This document shows, piece after piece, positions 44,769 through 55,221 of a stretch of 64,000 bases of DNA. The position numbers and the translations under genes were made by a program. The notes beneath the pieces are model-generated. The model saw only the letters and a list, made by a program, of their open reading frames with translations. It did not search any database and was not told the DNA's origin. How positions within the stretch are numbered: position 1 is the first letter of the stretch; every line of letters begins with the position of its first letter. Source of the DNA: Pinus tabuliformis (taxonomy: Eukaryota > Streptophyta > Pinopsida > Pinales > Pinaceae); the NCBI GenBank assembly GCA_031772625.1, contig CM062818.1:210359742-210423741 (forward strand). Reading direction: 5' to 3'.

Positions 44769-47157
44769 ACCCTAAAATATTTTTCCTTTAGCCTCCTCAT
44801 TCCACATGTTGCATTTCTTCCATCTCCTTGGTGTTGTTTCTATGAGATGCTAACAGTGTATGCCTGTGTCAGTAGAAATATGGTGAAATATTGCCAAATG
44901 TGGATTCTGAAGACCTCGAAAGAGAATTATCGACGTATATTGGTTTAATCCTAGAATCAAACTCCTACAGTGTTTAATTCAGTATAGTTTCTCTGTTTAA
45001 AGTAAGGGTTTAATTGATAGTGTGTTGTGGTTTAGGTATGAAATAAATTCCCTATTTCTATGCTACGGTGAATTTTTTTGTGTTTCCTTCCTTTATTTAC
45101 AGATTTGAAAAGTGAGTTTAGAGTATGACAAAGCACGAGTTTCGCTCTTTGTGGTTGCTCCATCAACTACAACAATGGTAATTTTTGTTTACCCCTCAAC
45201 ATAATTTCCTGCTAACTACCAACAATTGAGTTTTAAGAATTTCTCTTTATTTTTCTTTTGAAGGTTTGCAATTTCAAAGGAACTTATAGTTCTCGAGAAC
45301 CAACATTTTACAGGTTTCTCGATTTTTCCTTATGCCATGGTGCGAATCCCTAACAGGTAACTGAAATTGTTCTTAGAATAGTGTTGGGGTTTTAGCCATC
45401 TCCATTATACCTATTTTTCATTCCAGTCACACTAATTTCTATCTCCTTGGTAGCATGGAGTCCAGGATTTTGTTGAGCCAAACCATACCACAGACCCATT
45501 TGACAAGGGATTTCATTTATTTTTTCATTTTTTGGTTTCACATATGTCTATTTTGTTGCTTAGTTTCTTTAATATGTGCTTATTACATTGGTAGGAAAAT
45601 TTTTGGGTTCCTACTTTTTATAGGTATAATGAAACCTTATTGTCATGTATGAGTGTCATGTTTACTCTCCAACACCTAACAATCATTCTACTCTTGCACA
45701 GGTTGATGTTTTCCTAATCACAATAGGGGCCAAATATGTTCTTGGGTTTCACTCTAAACCCAACATGGTTTGGGGTTTGAGAGGGTTTTATGTTTTCAAA
45801 TGCTCCTACAGAACGTATAACTGTCCTATTTTAAATTCCAACTTGGTTCCATAAACTCTCCTAACTGTGAGAGATCTAATTGTAATAAAAGTACATTTTT
45901 TTTTCTTTTATTTGGGGAAAATTTACCGAGAACAGCCTTATGAACATAAAAAAATTAGTTCCTATTTTCTAGGAATCTATGAATGGTTATTCTCTTTGCG
46001 ATAGAATTTTTCCTATAATAATGATTTATCAAATGTTTGATTTTACCCTTAATACAAATAATTGCAATCATTGTGAAAATTTACTTCATGCACATAATAT
46101 GTTAGTTTAAGAGTTCACTTTTGACATCTCTTGGTAAGTGAACGGATAGTGCAGTGATGCATAGATGTCCTGCACAATTATTAGCTACCATTATAGTTAT
46201 TTTTGTTTCTATAGAAAATTCAATTATGTGTTCTAGGAGTGGTGAGAATTTAACTGTTCTCCTCTCTTTTGAGTTGTGCACTTTGCTATAGTGTCACTTG
46301 GACACTATAATGTTATCACGTTGGAAACCTTTTTATTAAAATTAAATTCTTAATTTATGTTTGTCTAAACATAAGCATTTCCTAATTTCTCCCTTGGAAC
46401 TCAATCTTGTTCCTCTTTTAGAGGATTAATTGTTGTCTCAACTCACTCTCTTTGTGGTTAATTATTGTTTCTATTCGGGTATCGAGGCTATTAGTTCTAA
46501 AAAAAATTACCATTTATTATGATAACATTGTAAGATCTATCTTCTCAAATTGAAATATTTCTCTCTCTTAGTTCCAGCTTCAAGGAGTAAGATGTTTTTC
46601 TCTCCTAAACAAGAATTGTACTTAATTCTAGTGACTAGCTTCTTTTCAACACCAAGGTATCACCCAAATCTCGCCTGGTATGGAATAATTAAGTATAATC
46701 GAGATCGCGCTTGGTATGGATTAATTAAGTATATAAATTTACTTTGTATGCTATCTACCTAATATGTTGGGGGTGAGTATATCCATGCACTAAGGATGGC
46801 TGGTATCAACCACCTAACTCCTTAAATCCAACATTCAAACTTCTGCCTCATGCTTCCATAGCTAAATACTCTATGAAAAAAATTCTTTTGTTATCCTACT
46901 ACATTCCAAATTATCCTTAAGCTCCTAAATTTGACTTGGATGAACACTAGTAAAAATTTAGGTATTTGATCCCATCAAAGTTACTAAACATTAGCTCCCA
47001 ATAACCCTAGTTGCATGCCTGAAAACAAAAATAAAAAAATTATTCCCTACACAAGATTCTCTTATAGAAAAATAGTGATTTCAAACCAATCTTAGCGCTT
47101 GCTATATTATACTGCATGTATTTCTGAGTCAATTTACTATGGAAATTTTCCTTCAAC

Positions 47158-47235
<78 letters not shown>

Positions 47236-47475
47236 AAAAAAACCTAGAAAAATTCTTATGTATTAAGCATTCATATGTCAGAAATTACCTAACACCCTAT
47301 AAATTCGATAACAAAGTTAATATGGTAACATAATTTAAACACGAAAATATTTTCTATTTAATAGATTCTAATGTTTTGAATTCCATTCACTATGCATGAA
47401 TCCTCTCTTAATACTACATGTTAACAATGTCTATAATATATTACTTAGATCAATGATTAGTAAAGAAAATAATAT
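44769..47475. mobile_element. Unidentified ~2.7-kb insertion in element 4's right LTR
   Basis: The left LTR runs CTTGGGAACC...GTAAATGAGTTAC without it. The insert has no RT, transposase or integrase motif that I can see. It has gene-like splice signals: TTTATTTACAG before a ~75-bp segment ending ACAATGGTAATTT (about 45100-45185), and TTTTGAAGG before a ~50-bp segment ending TTTTACAGG (about 45262-45313). That could mean captured gene fragments, as in non-autonomous Helitrons or Pack-type elements. Edges are approximate and no terminal repeats were defined. Confidence 0.45.
47157..47233. repeat. (TG)n microsatellite
   Basis: About 10 bp of TA followed by about 67 bp of uninterrupted TG. Confidence 0.97.
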
Positions 47476-47875
47476 TGATTATCATTAGCAGAATACATGA
47501 GTTACTTTAATCATAACAGAAAATTCTAATCGTATACCAACTCGAGACTATTTATGAAGATACACTTATTTTCCACCCAACCATGAACCATCACTACGGG
47601 TTCCCCTGACCAAAGATCTCCTTGCCTCTCTCAATCAACAACCACTTGTGATTCTAGTCAAGGTATTTTTATGCCTTGCTTCCCTAGCAGAATTTTCCTT
47701 AGTGGTTTCCCACTCTCTAGGGTTTTCCAACAATATAGCCTAGGTTGTTTCCAATTTTTTGAAAAAGTATCTTCCCTTTTCGATAAAGGCCACATTTTCT
47801 CTAGTGGCGCTTTATTCACCCTTAATGAGCGTGTTTGGTTTTTTTTGCTTCCCTTTTATTCTTTTCCTAAGCTCA

Positions 47876-48250
47876 GATATTTAATAGATTTCTCTCCTTT
47901 CTCATTAACAACTCCTAGGGATTTTAGGAGTGATTTTAGGGAATTTTAGCTTGATCCTATCTCGGCATATTTTTCTCCTGTGGTACATTATTCACCCTTA
48001 CTTAGTGTGTTTGTTTTTTTTCGTTCCATTTTATTCTTTTCCTACACTCAAAGATTTAATAGATTTCTCTCTCTAATCTCATTAACAACTCCTAGGGATT
48101 TTTAGGAGCAATTTTAGGGAAGTTTATATGATCCTATCCAAGCACATTGATTTTTGGATCTGGAAATAATCTCTCAGAGATTTAATAGATTTCTCTCTCC
48201 AATCTCATTAACAACTCCTAAGCATTTTTAGGAGCGATTTTAGGGAAGCT
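47876..48250. repeat. Triplicated segment in element 4's right LTR
   Basis: The unit (A)GATTTAATAGATTTCTCTCT...AACAACTCCTA(G)G(G)ATTTT(T)AGGAG...TTTTAGGGAA appears at about 47876, 48050 and 48178. The left LTR has it once (about 35340-35413). Spacing is about 174 and 128 bp. Confidence 0.9.
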
Positions 48251-48976
48251 TACCTTGATCCTATCTAGGCACATTGATTTCCAGATCTAAAAATAATCTC
48301 TTAAATTCAAGGTTTTCTTTCCCAAATAGTCTCTAGTGTTTTTTATTCACAACGTTTAATTATTACATCATTGTACTTTTATTTAAATAGAGTTCACAAT
48401 GGATTTTTAGCCACCACAACTAAAATACATCTCCATCTAACATAACAAATATTTACATAGAAACATAGGGTGTCACACAATAAGTGTCCCCTAATTAGAA
48501 TTGGCAGCAATTATAGTTTCCAATTGGACGATTGATAGTGAAAGATGCAACAATATTTTCTTCGTCGCCACTACATCAATTGATGGAATGGATGGAGGTA
48601 ACTTCTTTGCATATCTAAATCAAGTGACTAAACCTTGTTTAAAATATTTTCTTATCGAGGTTAATGGTTAAATATCATTGTCTTAGTAATAGTGAAGGCA
48701 TTGCGAATTTAGAGTGGAGCGGGAGCCTGGAGCAACCTTCGCGAGAGGAACTAGTTAGCGGGAGCCTGTTGTTGCCCCTGACTGGTAGATGGAAACCAGG
48801 GGAGGGTGCAAAGACATGGCCAACCTTGAGACTGATCGAAGCTTCACATCCATGGCCCCAAGAGGGGGCTAAGAAAAGGAAACTCCATTGCCATGAGAGA
48901 TAGCGGCATTCTAGGATTTGGTTGCAGCTTGAAATAAAAGGCCAACATCTAAAAACCAACAAAAGTTAGTAAAAAA

Positions 48977-50144
48977 TGGAAACTTTCTCCACAATTGCTT
49001 TGCCCACTGAAGAGCCCTGCAAAGTGGATTTAAACCTAGTAGAAAGAGGACTTATCGATTAGTTCACAAGCTAATGACCCTCACCAAAAGTGGTAGAAGC
49101 CTGGCTTCAAAGGAACTAGTGTTCACTGGTCAAAGAAGTAATAAAACTTCATTTCGTGAGCAAAGGCTTCTCTATTTTTTTTTTGAAGCAACAGAAGATA
49201 GAAACCTAAAATTCAAAAATGGCCTGTATTTCATGGGACCTCAGGGACTATATCTGAATCAATGGATTCTAGACTTCGACCCAACCTAAGATGTGCCCTT
49301 AGCAGTTCCTGTCTGGGTGAGATTGCCCCACCTTCCTCTGCACTGTTGGAACCCTAAATCCTTGGAAACCATAGGAAACAAGCTAGGAAAATACATCGAC
49401 CGAGCACAAAGAAGAGACCAGTATTCCTGTGCTAGAATTTGTGTAGAAGTAGACCTGGAGGAAGGTCTCCATGAAGCCATTAAACTCATGGTCGTTGATT
49501 GGTCACACATACAAGTTCTAGATTATGAGCAACTTCCATTTAAATGTAGACATTGCCATGGCTATGGGCACTTTGCCAAGAATTGTAAAAATAAATCAGA
49601 GGATGTAGTTGAGAAAGAGAAGGAAGATCAATGGACTCAGGTTCATAAATTAGGACCAACTAGGAAGAGCAATAGGAACAAAGAGAAAATTGTCTCCACT
49701 GGGAGGGTTGCTCCTCCAGAACCCCAAGCAGGAGGAATTTCAGTCCCTCCAATAGAAGACAAATCAACCAACCCCTTTGATATACTTAGCACACCATAAG
49801 AACTCCAAGATCCAACAGATAAAGAGATTTAAAAACATGCGAACAACATGGAAGAAATCAATTGGCAAGAGGAACCAGTCCAAACCCCAAAAGGTTCCTC
49901 TAGCTCCCCTACCTATGTAGATGTGACAAGAAATAATTCCCGTGAGATAACGGGATCCTCAGAAGATGAAACATCTGAGAGGCCCTTGAAAATAGTGGGG
50001 AAGAAATCTCATAGAGAGTCGAGAGAAGAAGGAGAGAGACAAAAAATGCAAGGGAGTCAAGCCACTATAGAGATGTATATTGACAAAAATACTAGAACTA
50101 GGCCTCCCAATGGAGGTGCTACCCCAACCCCTACTAGTAAATAA
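48977..50144 (+). pseudogene. LINE ORF1, nucleic-acid-binding protein (broken)
   Basis: Opens METFSTIALPTEEP, then stops and shifts. 49074-49289 includes FFFEATEDRNLKFKNGLYFMG. 49293-49799 reads VPVWVRLPHLPLHCWN, VVDWSHIQVLDYEQLPFKC and a CX2CX4HX4C knuckle (CRHCHGYGHFAKNC). This matches the DUF4283 plus zinc-knuckle ORF1 of plant LINEs, thought to coat LINE RNA. 49848-50144 is a low-complexity tail. Confidence 0.85.
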
Positions 50145-51005
50145 TGTGATTAGTCTCTTGGAATTGCAAAGGATGGGGAACCCATCAAAATTTGAAGCAG
50201 TCAAGAGCATATTAAAGTTAGAACTTCTCGAGATCCTCATGCTCCAAGAGATTAAAATAGAAGGAAAAGCTCTTCTAGAACTCAGCAAATCAAAATGGAA
50301 AACAAAATCTAGAAAGTCGGTAAGTGCTAGAGGTACATGCGGCACGTTAGCCACCCTCTCGGATGCTGACAAATTCCATCTCGAGAGCTCCTTTCAGACA
50401 CAACACTGGATTTACATTGAACTCTAACACCTACCAAGTAAGATAAACATCTCTCTCTTTAATCTATATGTTCCTATACTCTATGTAGAAAAGGAAAAAT
50501 GTTGGCAAACCCTGAATGATTTTTTGGAAGCTTACTCCCTCAATAATATAATCATTGTTGGAGACTACAATCTAATCCTAGACCCAAAGGAAAAAAGAGG
50601 AGGATACTAATGGACTTCAAGAGAAAAAAAGGGCTATACACCTGGACAAATAATAGAATAGGGGAGGAGCATATCTCAGCTAGGCTAGATAGATTCCTTC
50701 TTCAGAGTTCCTTCCTCTCTGAGAAGATGATCATTTCTGCAAAAATTCTTCCAAAGTGGAACTCAGACCATAAACCCATCCTCCTTCTGATGGAAGAAGA
50801 AGAAAACCTAGGACGAATCCCCTTCCCGTTCAGCCCACTATGGGAACACAAGGAAGGGTTTTTGGATATAGTGAATAAGGCATGGTCCATTCATGCTCAA
50901 GGATCACCCAACTATGTTTGGGAGCAAAAGATAAAAGCCACAAAAATAGCCCTGAAGCAATGGATAAAAAAACCCATAGTCTCTCCCACTACCCAAAGAA
51001 AATAG
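50105..51005 (+). pseudogene. LINE ORF2 endonuclease domain (broken)
   Basis: The AP-endonuclease-like domain nicks target DNA. The N-terminal part, in 50080-50427, has VISLLELQRMGNPSKFEAVK and ILMLQEIKIEG (catalytic Glu region). 50610-51005 has GLYTWTNNRIGEEHISARLDRF and LPKWNSDHKPILL, with the SDH triad intact. A frame change and a stop separate the two parts. Confidence 0.85.
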
Positions 51006-51020
51006 AGCACAAAGCAGCTG

Positions 51021-52945
51021 TTGGATCTCCAAATGGGCCTCGAGACTCAAGACATAACTAGAGCAGAAATTTATAGGGAGCAAGAACACCAAATCAGCAC
51101 CCTCTCGACATTTAGAGAAGAGGAAGAATATTTGAGGCTCAACTCACACAATCTCTCGCTTGCGTCTGGAGATAGGAATACAACCTTCTTCCACAAGCAA
51201 ATTCATACCTGTCTCTCTAAAAACCACATTACTAAAATCACCTCACTAGATGGGACTGTTCTTAAAGGCACAACTCTGATAAAAGAGGTGGAAACATCTC
51301 ATTTTTAGCCGTTGTTCAAAGAAGGAATGGAGGATAATGAGGAAGCTGAAGACTTCCTTAAGCACATTCCAAGGATGGCTAACAAGGAGGGCAATGAAAC
51401 TCTCCTGAAACCATTCACTAAAGAAGAAATCAAAAATGTCATATGGAAGATGGAACCAGACGAAGCCCCAGGACTTGATGGATTCTCAATACACTTCTAT
51501 AAACTCTGCTGGGATATCATCAACTTTGACTTGTACAAATGATCAAAGGATTCCTTTGAAAATCCAAAGTGGGAGGAAGCACAAACTCAACCTTCCTAGC
51601 CATAATTCCCAAAGAAGCCAACCTGGAGACTTTCGACAGATTCAAACCAATCTCACTTTGCAATGCATCCTACAAAATTCTCACCAAGCTACTTGCTAAT
51701 AGAATAAAACCTCTACTACACAAACTCATCTCTCCCAATCAAGGAGGGTTTGTCAAAGGAAGGCATATCCTAGAGAGTGTGATACTCGTGGAGGAAATCA
51801 TCCATTCCAGCCACAAATGAAAGAGAAAGGTATGCTCATCAAACTAGATATGGTGAAAGCCTTTGATAGAGTAAGACATTCCTTCCTTCTCCAAGTTCTT
51901 TCTACATTTGGTTTTAGTTCTGAATTTGTAAATTTGATTAAAGCATGCATTGGAGAACCCTAGTTAGCCCCTCTAGTAAATGGTAGACCTACAAACTACT
52001 TCAAAGCTACTAGGGGAATCAAGTAAGGCTACCCTCTATCCACATTCCTGTACATTTTGATGGCAGACTCTGTAAGTCGAAGGCTCTCTGATGAGAAGCT
52101 CAAAGGGACTCTTCCTAGCATCATGGTGATACCTGGAACAACCTCTATCAACCATGCCTTGTTGAGATATGGCTCTATCCTTTTGGGTGGAGCCTCTATT
52201 AAAATAGCAAGAGCCTTCAATGGAGTAATCCAAAGCTTTTGCAAAGTTTCCGGAGCTATGGCCAATAGTAGGAAAAGTGCAGTGTATAGCTGGGATGTAG
52301 ACCAGCAATCTATGCTCACGATTGCCCAAGCCCTAGGCTTCATCAGATATGTATCTTGGGGACAATTCACTACTAAGGCCTCTCATTGGATGGAAATTAT
52401 CAGCAAAATCAAGGCAAAAATGATTGCCTCGGGCAGACAGTGGCTTACCACAGTTGGGAAGCTCACTCTGGTTAAGTCAGTCCTCTCATCCCTTCCTATC
52501 TACCAAGCCTCTTTCCTTTTAGCACCAAAAATGATCACTGATCAGTTAGCCAACATGATCTGAAATTTTCTATGGCAAGGAGGAAAGGGGAACCAAAAAA
52601 AATTCCATATAGTAAGCTGGGACATAGTGGAAAGGCCAATATGTGAAATAAGCTGGGACATAGTGGAAAGGCCAATACGTGAAACTAGACTTAACGTAAG
52701 AGATATTGTATTGGCCAATCTCGCAATGGGAGTGAAGATCCTTTGGAAAATATTCTCAAACTAAACACACCGTGTAAGTCACGTTCTAATTAAAAAATAT
52801 CTGCACAAACTCTCAATAAAGAATATTGAAGAAGGAGCTTCACACAAAGAAACCACGCTGTGGAAGTTGTGTAGCTAAGGTTGGAATTTCTTCAAAGAAC
52901 AAATCTACATAATTCCAGGAAATGGGAAAAGAATTAGACTGTGGG
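51021..52945 (+). pseudogene. LINE ORF2 reverse transcriptase (broken, active site lost)
   Basis: Linker 51021-51308 (DRNTTFFHKQIHTCLSKNHI). 51312-51542 has EAPGLDGFSIHFYKLCWD. 51569-51820 has FRPIS-like FDRFKPISLCNASYKILTK and NQGGFVKGRHI. Then MLIKLDMVKAFDRV near 51832. 52057-52563 covers the palm to thumb, but where FADD is expected the frame reads LLRYGSILLGG, so the catalytic pair is gone. Sequence continues to WKIF near 52750 and stops at element 5. Confidence 0.87.
52613..52684. repeat. 36-bp tandem duplication in LINE ORF2
   Basis: TAAGCTGGGACATAGTGG... repeats once with a single T/C change; 36 bp keeps the frame. Confidence 0.95.
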
Positions 52946-53086
52946 AGGTGTTGTGGTCACCAACAACCCCCCTCTTTGTTTGATATTAGTGATAACATCA
53001 AGCAAAGGGGACCCTTAACCAAAAAATCCAAAAAATATTTTTGTTTGAAAAATCTTTTGTATTAACTCCCTAAGAGCTATATCGCG

Positions 53087-53438
53087 TCGCAAAGGAAAAA
53101 GGAGCGCTTTCCCAAAGCGCATAAACACACTGAGGAGGAGCGACACGAGAACTCATCGCATCGCGTGCATTAAAAGCGCTCAAAAGGGGAAAACCTAAAG
53201 AACCGCCGACGGCCGATATGCGACGTCGCACGTCGCAATGTCGCATAAGCAGCACAAAGTGACAAAGCGAAAAACCTTGCGACCTTGCGATATTGCGATA
53301 TGCGATCTGCGACCATTGCAAAGCTGCGACCTGCGATCTATGGTGTGCGACAAATGAGACCATCAATTATTGCGATACCACTTATTTACATCGCAATCTT
53401 CGATGTTGCGATACAAATCGCAGAAGCCATTCGTCGCA
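53087..53438 (+). promoter_or_regulatory. TGCGA/TCGCA motif cluster in the 5' LTR
   Basis: I count 19 copies of TGCGA or its complement TCGCA in about 352 bp, where under one is expected by chance. Many are spaced 6-11 bp apart (53286-53338). The cluster is CpG-rich in an otherwise AT-rich region and recurs in the 3' LTR. It could be a binding array for a host factor, or a degenerate satellite captured by the LTR. The function is unknown. Confidence 0.55.
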
Positions 53439-54356
53439 GGCATTCCTCGGCATGTTCTGTGAGCCTAAAATTAGGCGCGCACCTTACGGGAAATTAATGA
53501 TTGTACGCCTGTGTATCCAAAGATGATTATGTTGCGTTTTTCGAAGAGTCAAGTCATAATGGGTGACATGATTATGCATTCATTAGAACTTAATTGCTTT
53601 CATGTCAATCTTTTCTTCTGTCTCTTTTCATTTACGTGAACTATAAGTCAGCAACTGATATAAATCTATATGCAGGAAACATCTAAGGAAAAGCGCCAGA
53701 ACTAGAAGAACAGAGAGGAGATGACTTCGCAGATGGATACCGCATACAGCAGGACCACGGATCCCCGAGTGTCATCCAACAAATGCTGATGGAAATAGGC
53801 TATCTAGTACTCAAAGTCAAAGGCGCACAAAAGCAAAGCGTTTATGAAAGATCCTGAGTCCCAAATTGGGTAAAGCAAAAAAAAAAAACGCTTAAGGGGA
53901 AAGACGTCTCAGAAAAGCCTGGAACAAAGAATGGAAACAAGTTTCAATTGAGAAAATCGTTCAGGCAACAAAATCCCCAGCTCATTGAGTCATTCGCACG
54001 GCCGGAAACCGAAATAGCAACAGCACAATCAGTTTGAAAGAAGTCTGAGTTGTACTAAGTATACACGCCATGAAGACACTCCTCCAGAAGAACACTTTCA
54101 AAAATATCTTCTAGTTTGTCAGAAAGAGGTGCCAGCTCTTGTTATTTCTAATTTTCAAGCTTGAACAAAAGGAAAGGACAAGCAACCGACTCTTTCACGG
54201 CGAACAGCGCATCGCTTACAGCACTAAGGAGCAGATACAGAAATGGTTAGAAATTAGATTCAGTTTTTAGAAATAAATTTGTTTTAGTAAAAGGGCGGTC
54301 ATTTGAAGTCGTTCCCTAAATTTGTGTAAAATAAATTAGCCGGTTAGTAGTATTTA

Positions 54357-54383
54357 ACCCTTCTCGTTGCATTGGAGAAGGGT
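54357..54383 (+). other. Perfect 9-bp hairpin in the LTR
   Basis: ACCCTTCTC and GAGAAGGGT flank a 9-base loop. It follows a TATTTAA box (54351-54357), so it may sit near the transcript start. Present in the 3' LTR too. Confidence 0.6.
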
Positions 54384-54429
54384 CCGAAAATTTGTCAAAA
54401 AACTTTTACTCAGAACATGCACTTTTGCA

Positions 54430-54448
54430 CCCTCGGAGGGGGTTTTTT
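54430..54448 (+). other. GC hairpin followed by a T run in the LTR
   Basis: CCCTCGGAGGG then GG and TTTTTT. It looks like a bacterial terminator but lies in a plant LTR, probably in R/U5, so an RNA structural element is a more reasonable reading. The 3' LTR keeps the stem with TTTTTGATG after it. Confidence 0.4.
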
Positions 54449-55190
54449 ATGAATGGATGGATCAAGATTTATTTATGTTTGCATTTTAATACCTGCTACT
54501 GATGTTGCACTTCTGTACTCTTAGTAGGCATTAGAAGTAAGTAGAAATAGATCATTATTGCTTCAGGTCTGTGAGTATAAAGTCAGTCATAAATGGTACT
54601 TTTATCTCTTGACGAGTTTCTGCTTGCATTCTTAGAGTAATATACAGCTGATGTTGTTTATATGTTAACGTATGAATGAATGGACTACCATTTGGCACTT
54701 TTGTACGGTGGAGTCATTGATTTGTGCTTAATACATGAATAACTGATTATGCGATATGCTTTTCACAATCGTTTTGCTTAACTTTTTATGCAGGATGGTT
54801 CATCTTAATTGATTTATATTCTCATAATAGCTGAATAATCTTTATTACCAGTTATTGTGTGAAATCTTTCTAGATCGCATAATGGAAAAAGTTCTATCCC
54901 GGGTTAGCGTAGATTAGATGTGTTGTTCTTGATAGATTAAAGTAGTATAAAATTCAGTCTCAGAGTTTAGAACTAGATTAGCTTAGAAATAATTCCATAT
55001 TTTCATTATCATATTCTACACACACACACATCACCAAACTCTACACACACACACCCCCTTAGGACGGGAAGTTGGTCTCGTTATCCCCAGTCGGATCCGC
55101 TACACCAAACGGGCACGGAGCCGCCAACCAGGTTCCCGACCGGGTGGGTATCCCCCTTGTTGTTGACCCGATTTCAGGGCCCTCAACATA

Positions 55191-55209
55191 TTTGGCACTA
55201 GAAGGAGGG
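55191..55209 (+). other. Element 5 presumed primer-binding site
   Basis: TTTGGCACTAGAAGGAGGG follows the LTR end by 2 bp. I cannot assign the tRNA with confidence; it is not the initiator Met type used by the other elements here. Confidence 0.5.
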
Positions 55210-55221
55210 CACGAACTATGA

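Larger units (their letters stand above)
34345..48477 (-). mobile_element. Element 4: Ty3/gypsy LTR retrotransposon lacking integrase
   Basis: Left LTR about 34345-35616 and right LTR 44149-48477 share landmarks throughout. The internal minus-strand order is gag, protease, RT, RNase H, then directly the polypurine tract; no integrase is present. Gag is split by a plus-strand copia insertion (38239-43112). The right LTR is lengthened by a ~2.7-kb insertion and extra tandem copies. The outer left edge is uncertain by about 15 bp and no target duplication was confirmed. Confidence 0.88.
44149..48477 (-). repeat. Element 4 5' LTR, enlarged by insertions
   Basis: It ends GGGTGTCACA at 48477. It matches the left LTR in two blocks: 44149-44768 and about 47476-48477. 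Total length is 4.3 kb against 1.27 kb for its partner; a ~2.7-kb insertion and two extra copies of a ~130-170-bp segment account for the excess. Confidence 0.85.
48478..52948 (+). mobile_element. LINE retrotransposon, 3' part cut off by element 5
   Basis: A plus-strand ORF1 and an ORF2 with endonuclease then RT, the order of plant L1-type LINEs. 48478-48976 is the presumed 5' leader, with no gene. Element 5 begins at 52949 inside the post-RT region, so the 3' end and poly(A) tail should lie beyond the right edge of the window. Multiple frameshifts and stops make it inactive. Confidence 0.88.
52949..55188 (+). repeat. Element 5 5' LTR (2240 bp)
   Basis: It starts TGTTGTGGTCACC and, by the inverted termini and the following primer site, ends CCCTCAACA at 55188. 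The first ~1.68 kb is confirmed by the 3' LTR. CA-repeat stretches lie at about 55017-55055. Near the start, CCCCCCTCTTTGTTTGAT and ATCAAGCAAAGG(G)G can pair as a stem. The last 0.5 kb lacks a partner in the window. Confidence 0.9.

Noticed and set aside
49959-50372. 137-residue minus-strand ORF
   Set aside because: Antisense of LINE ORF1/ORF2, no domain.
53070-53366. 98-residue minus-strand ORF, matched by 62440-62751 in the other LTR
   Set aside because: It is kept in both copies simply because the LTRs are near-identical. It lies on the antisense of the TGCGA/TCGCA cluster with no domain.
54430-54448. Rho-independent terminator look-alike
   Set aside because: Bacterial terminators are not relevant in a plant LTR; kept only as a structural note.
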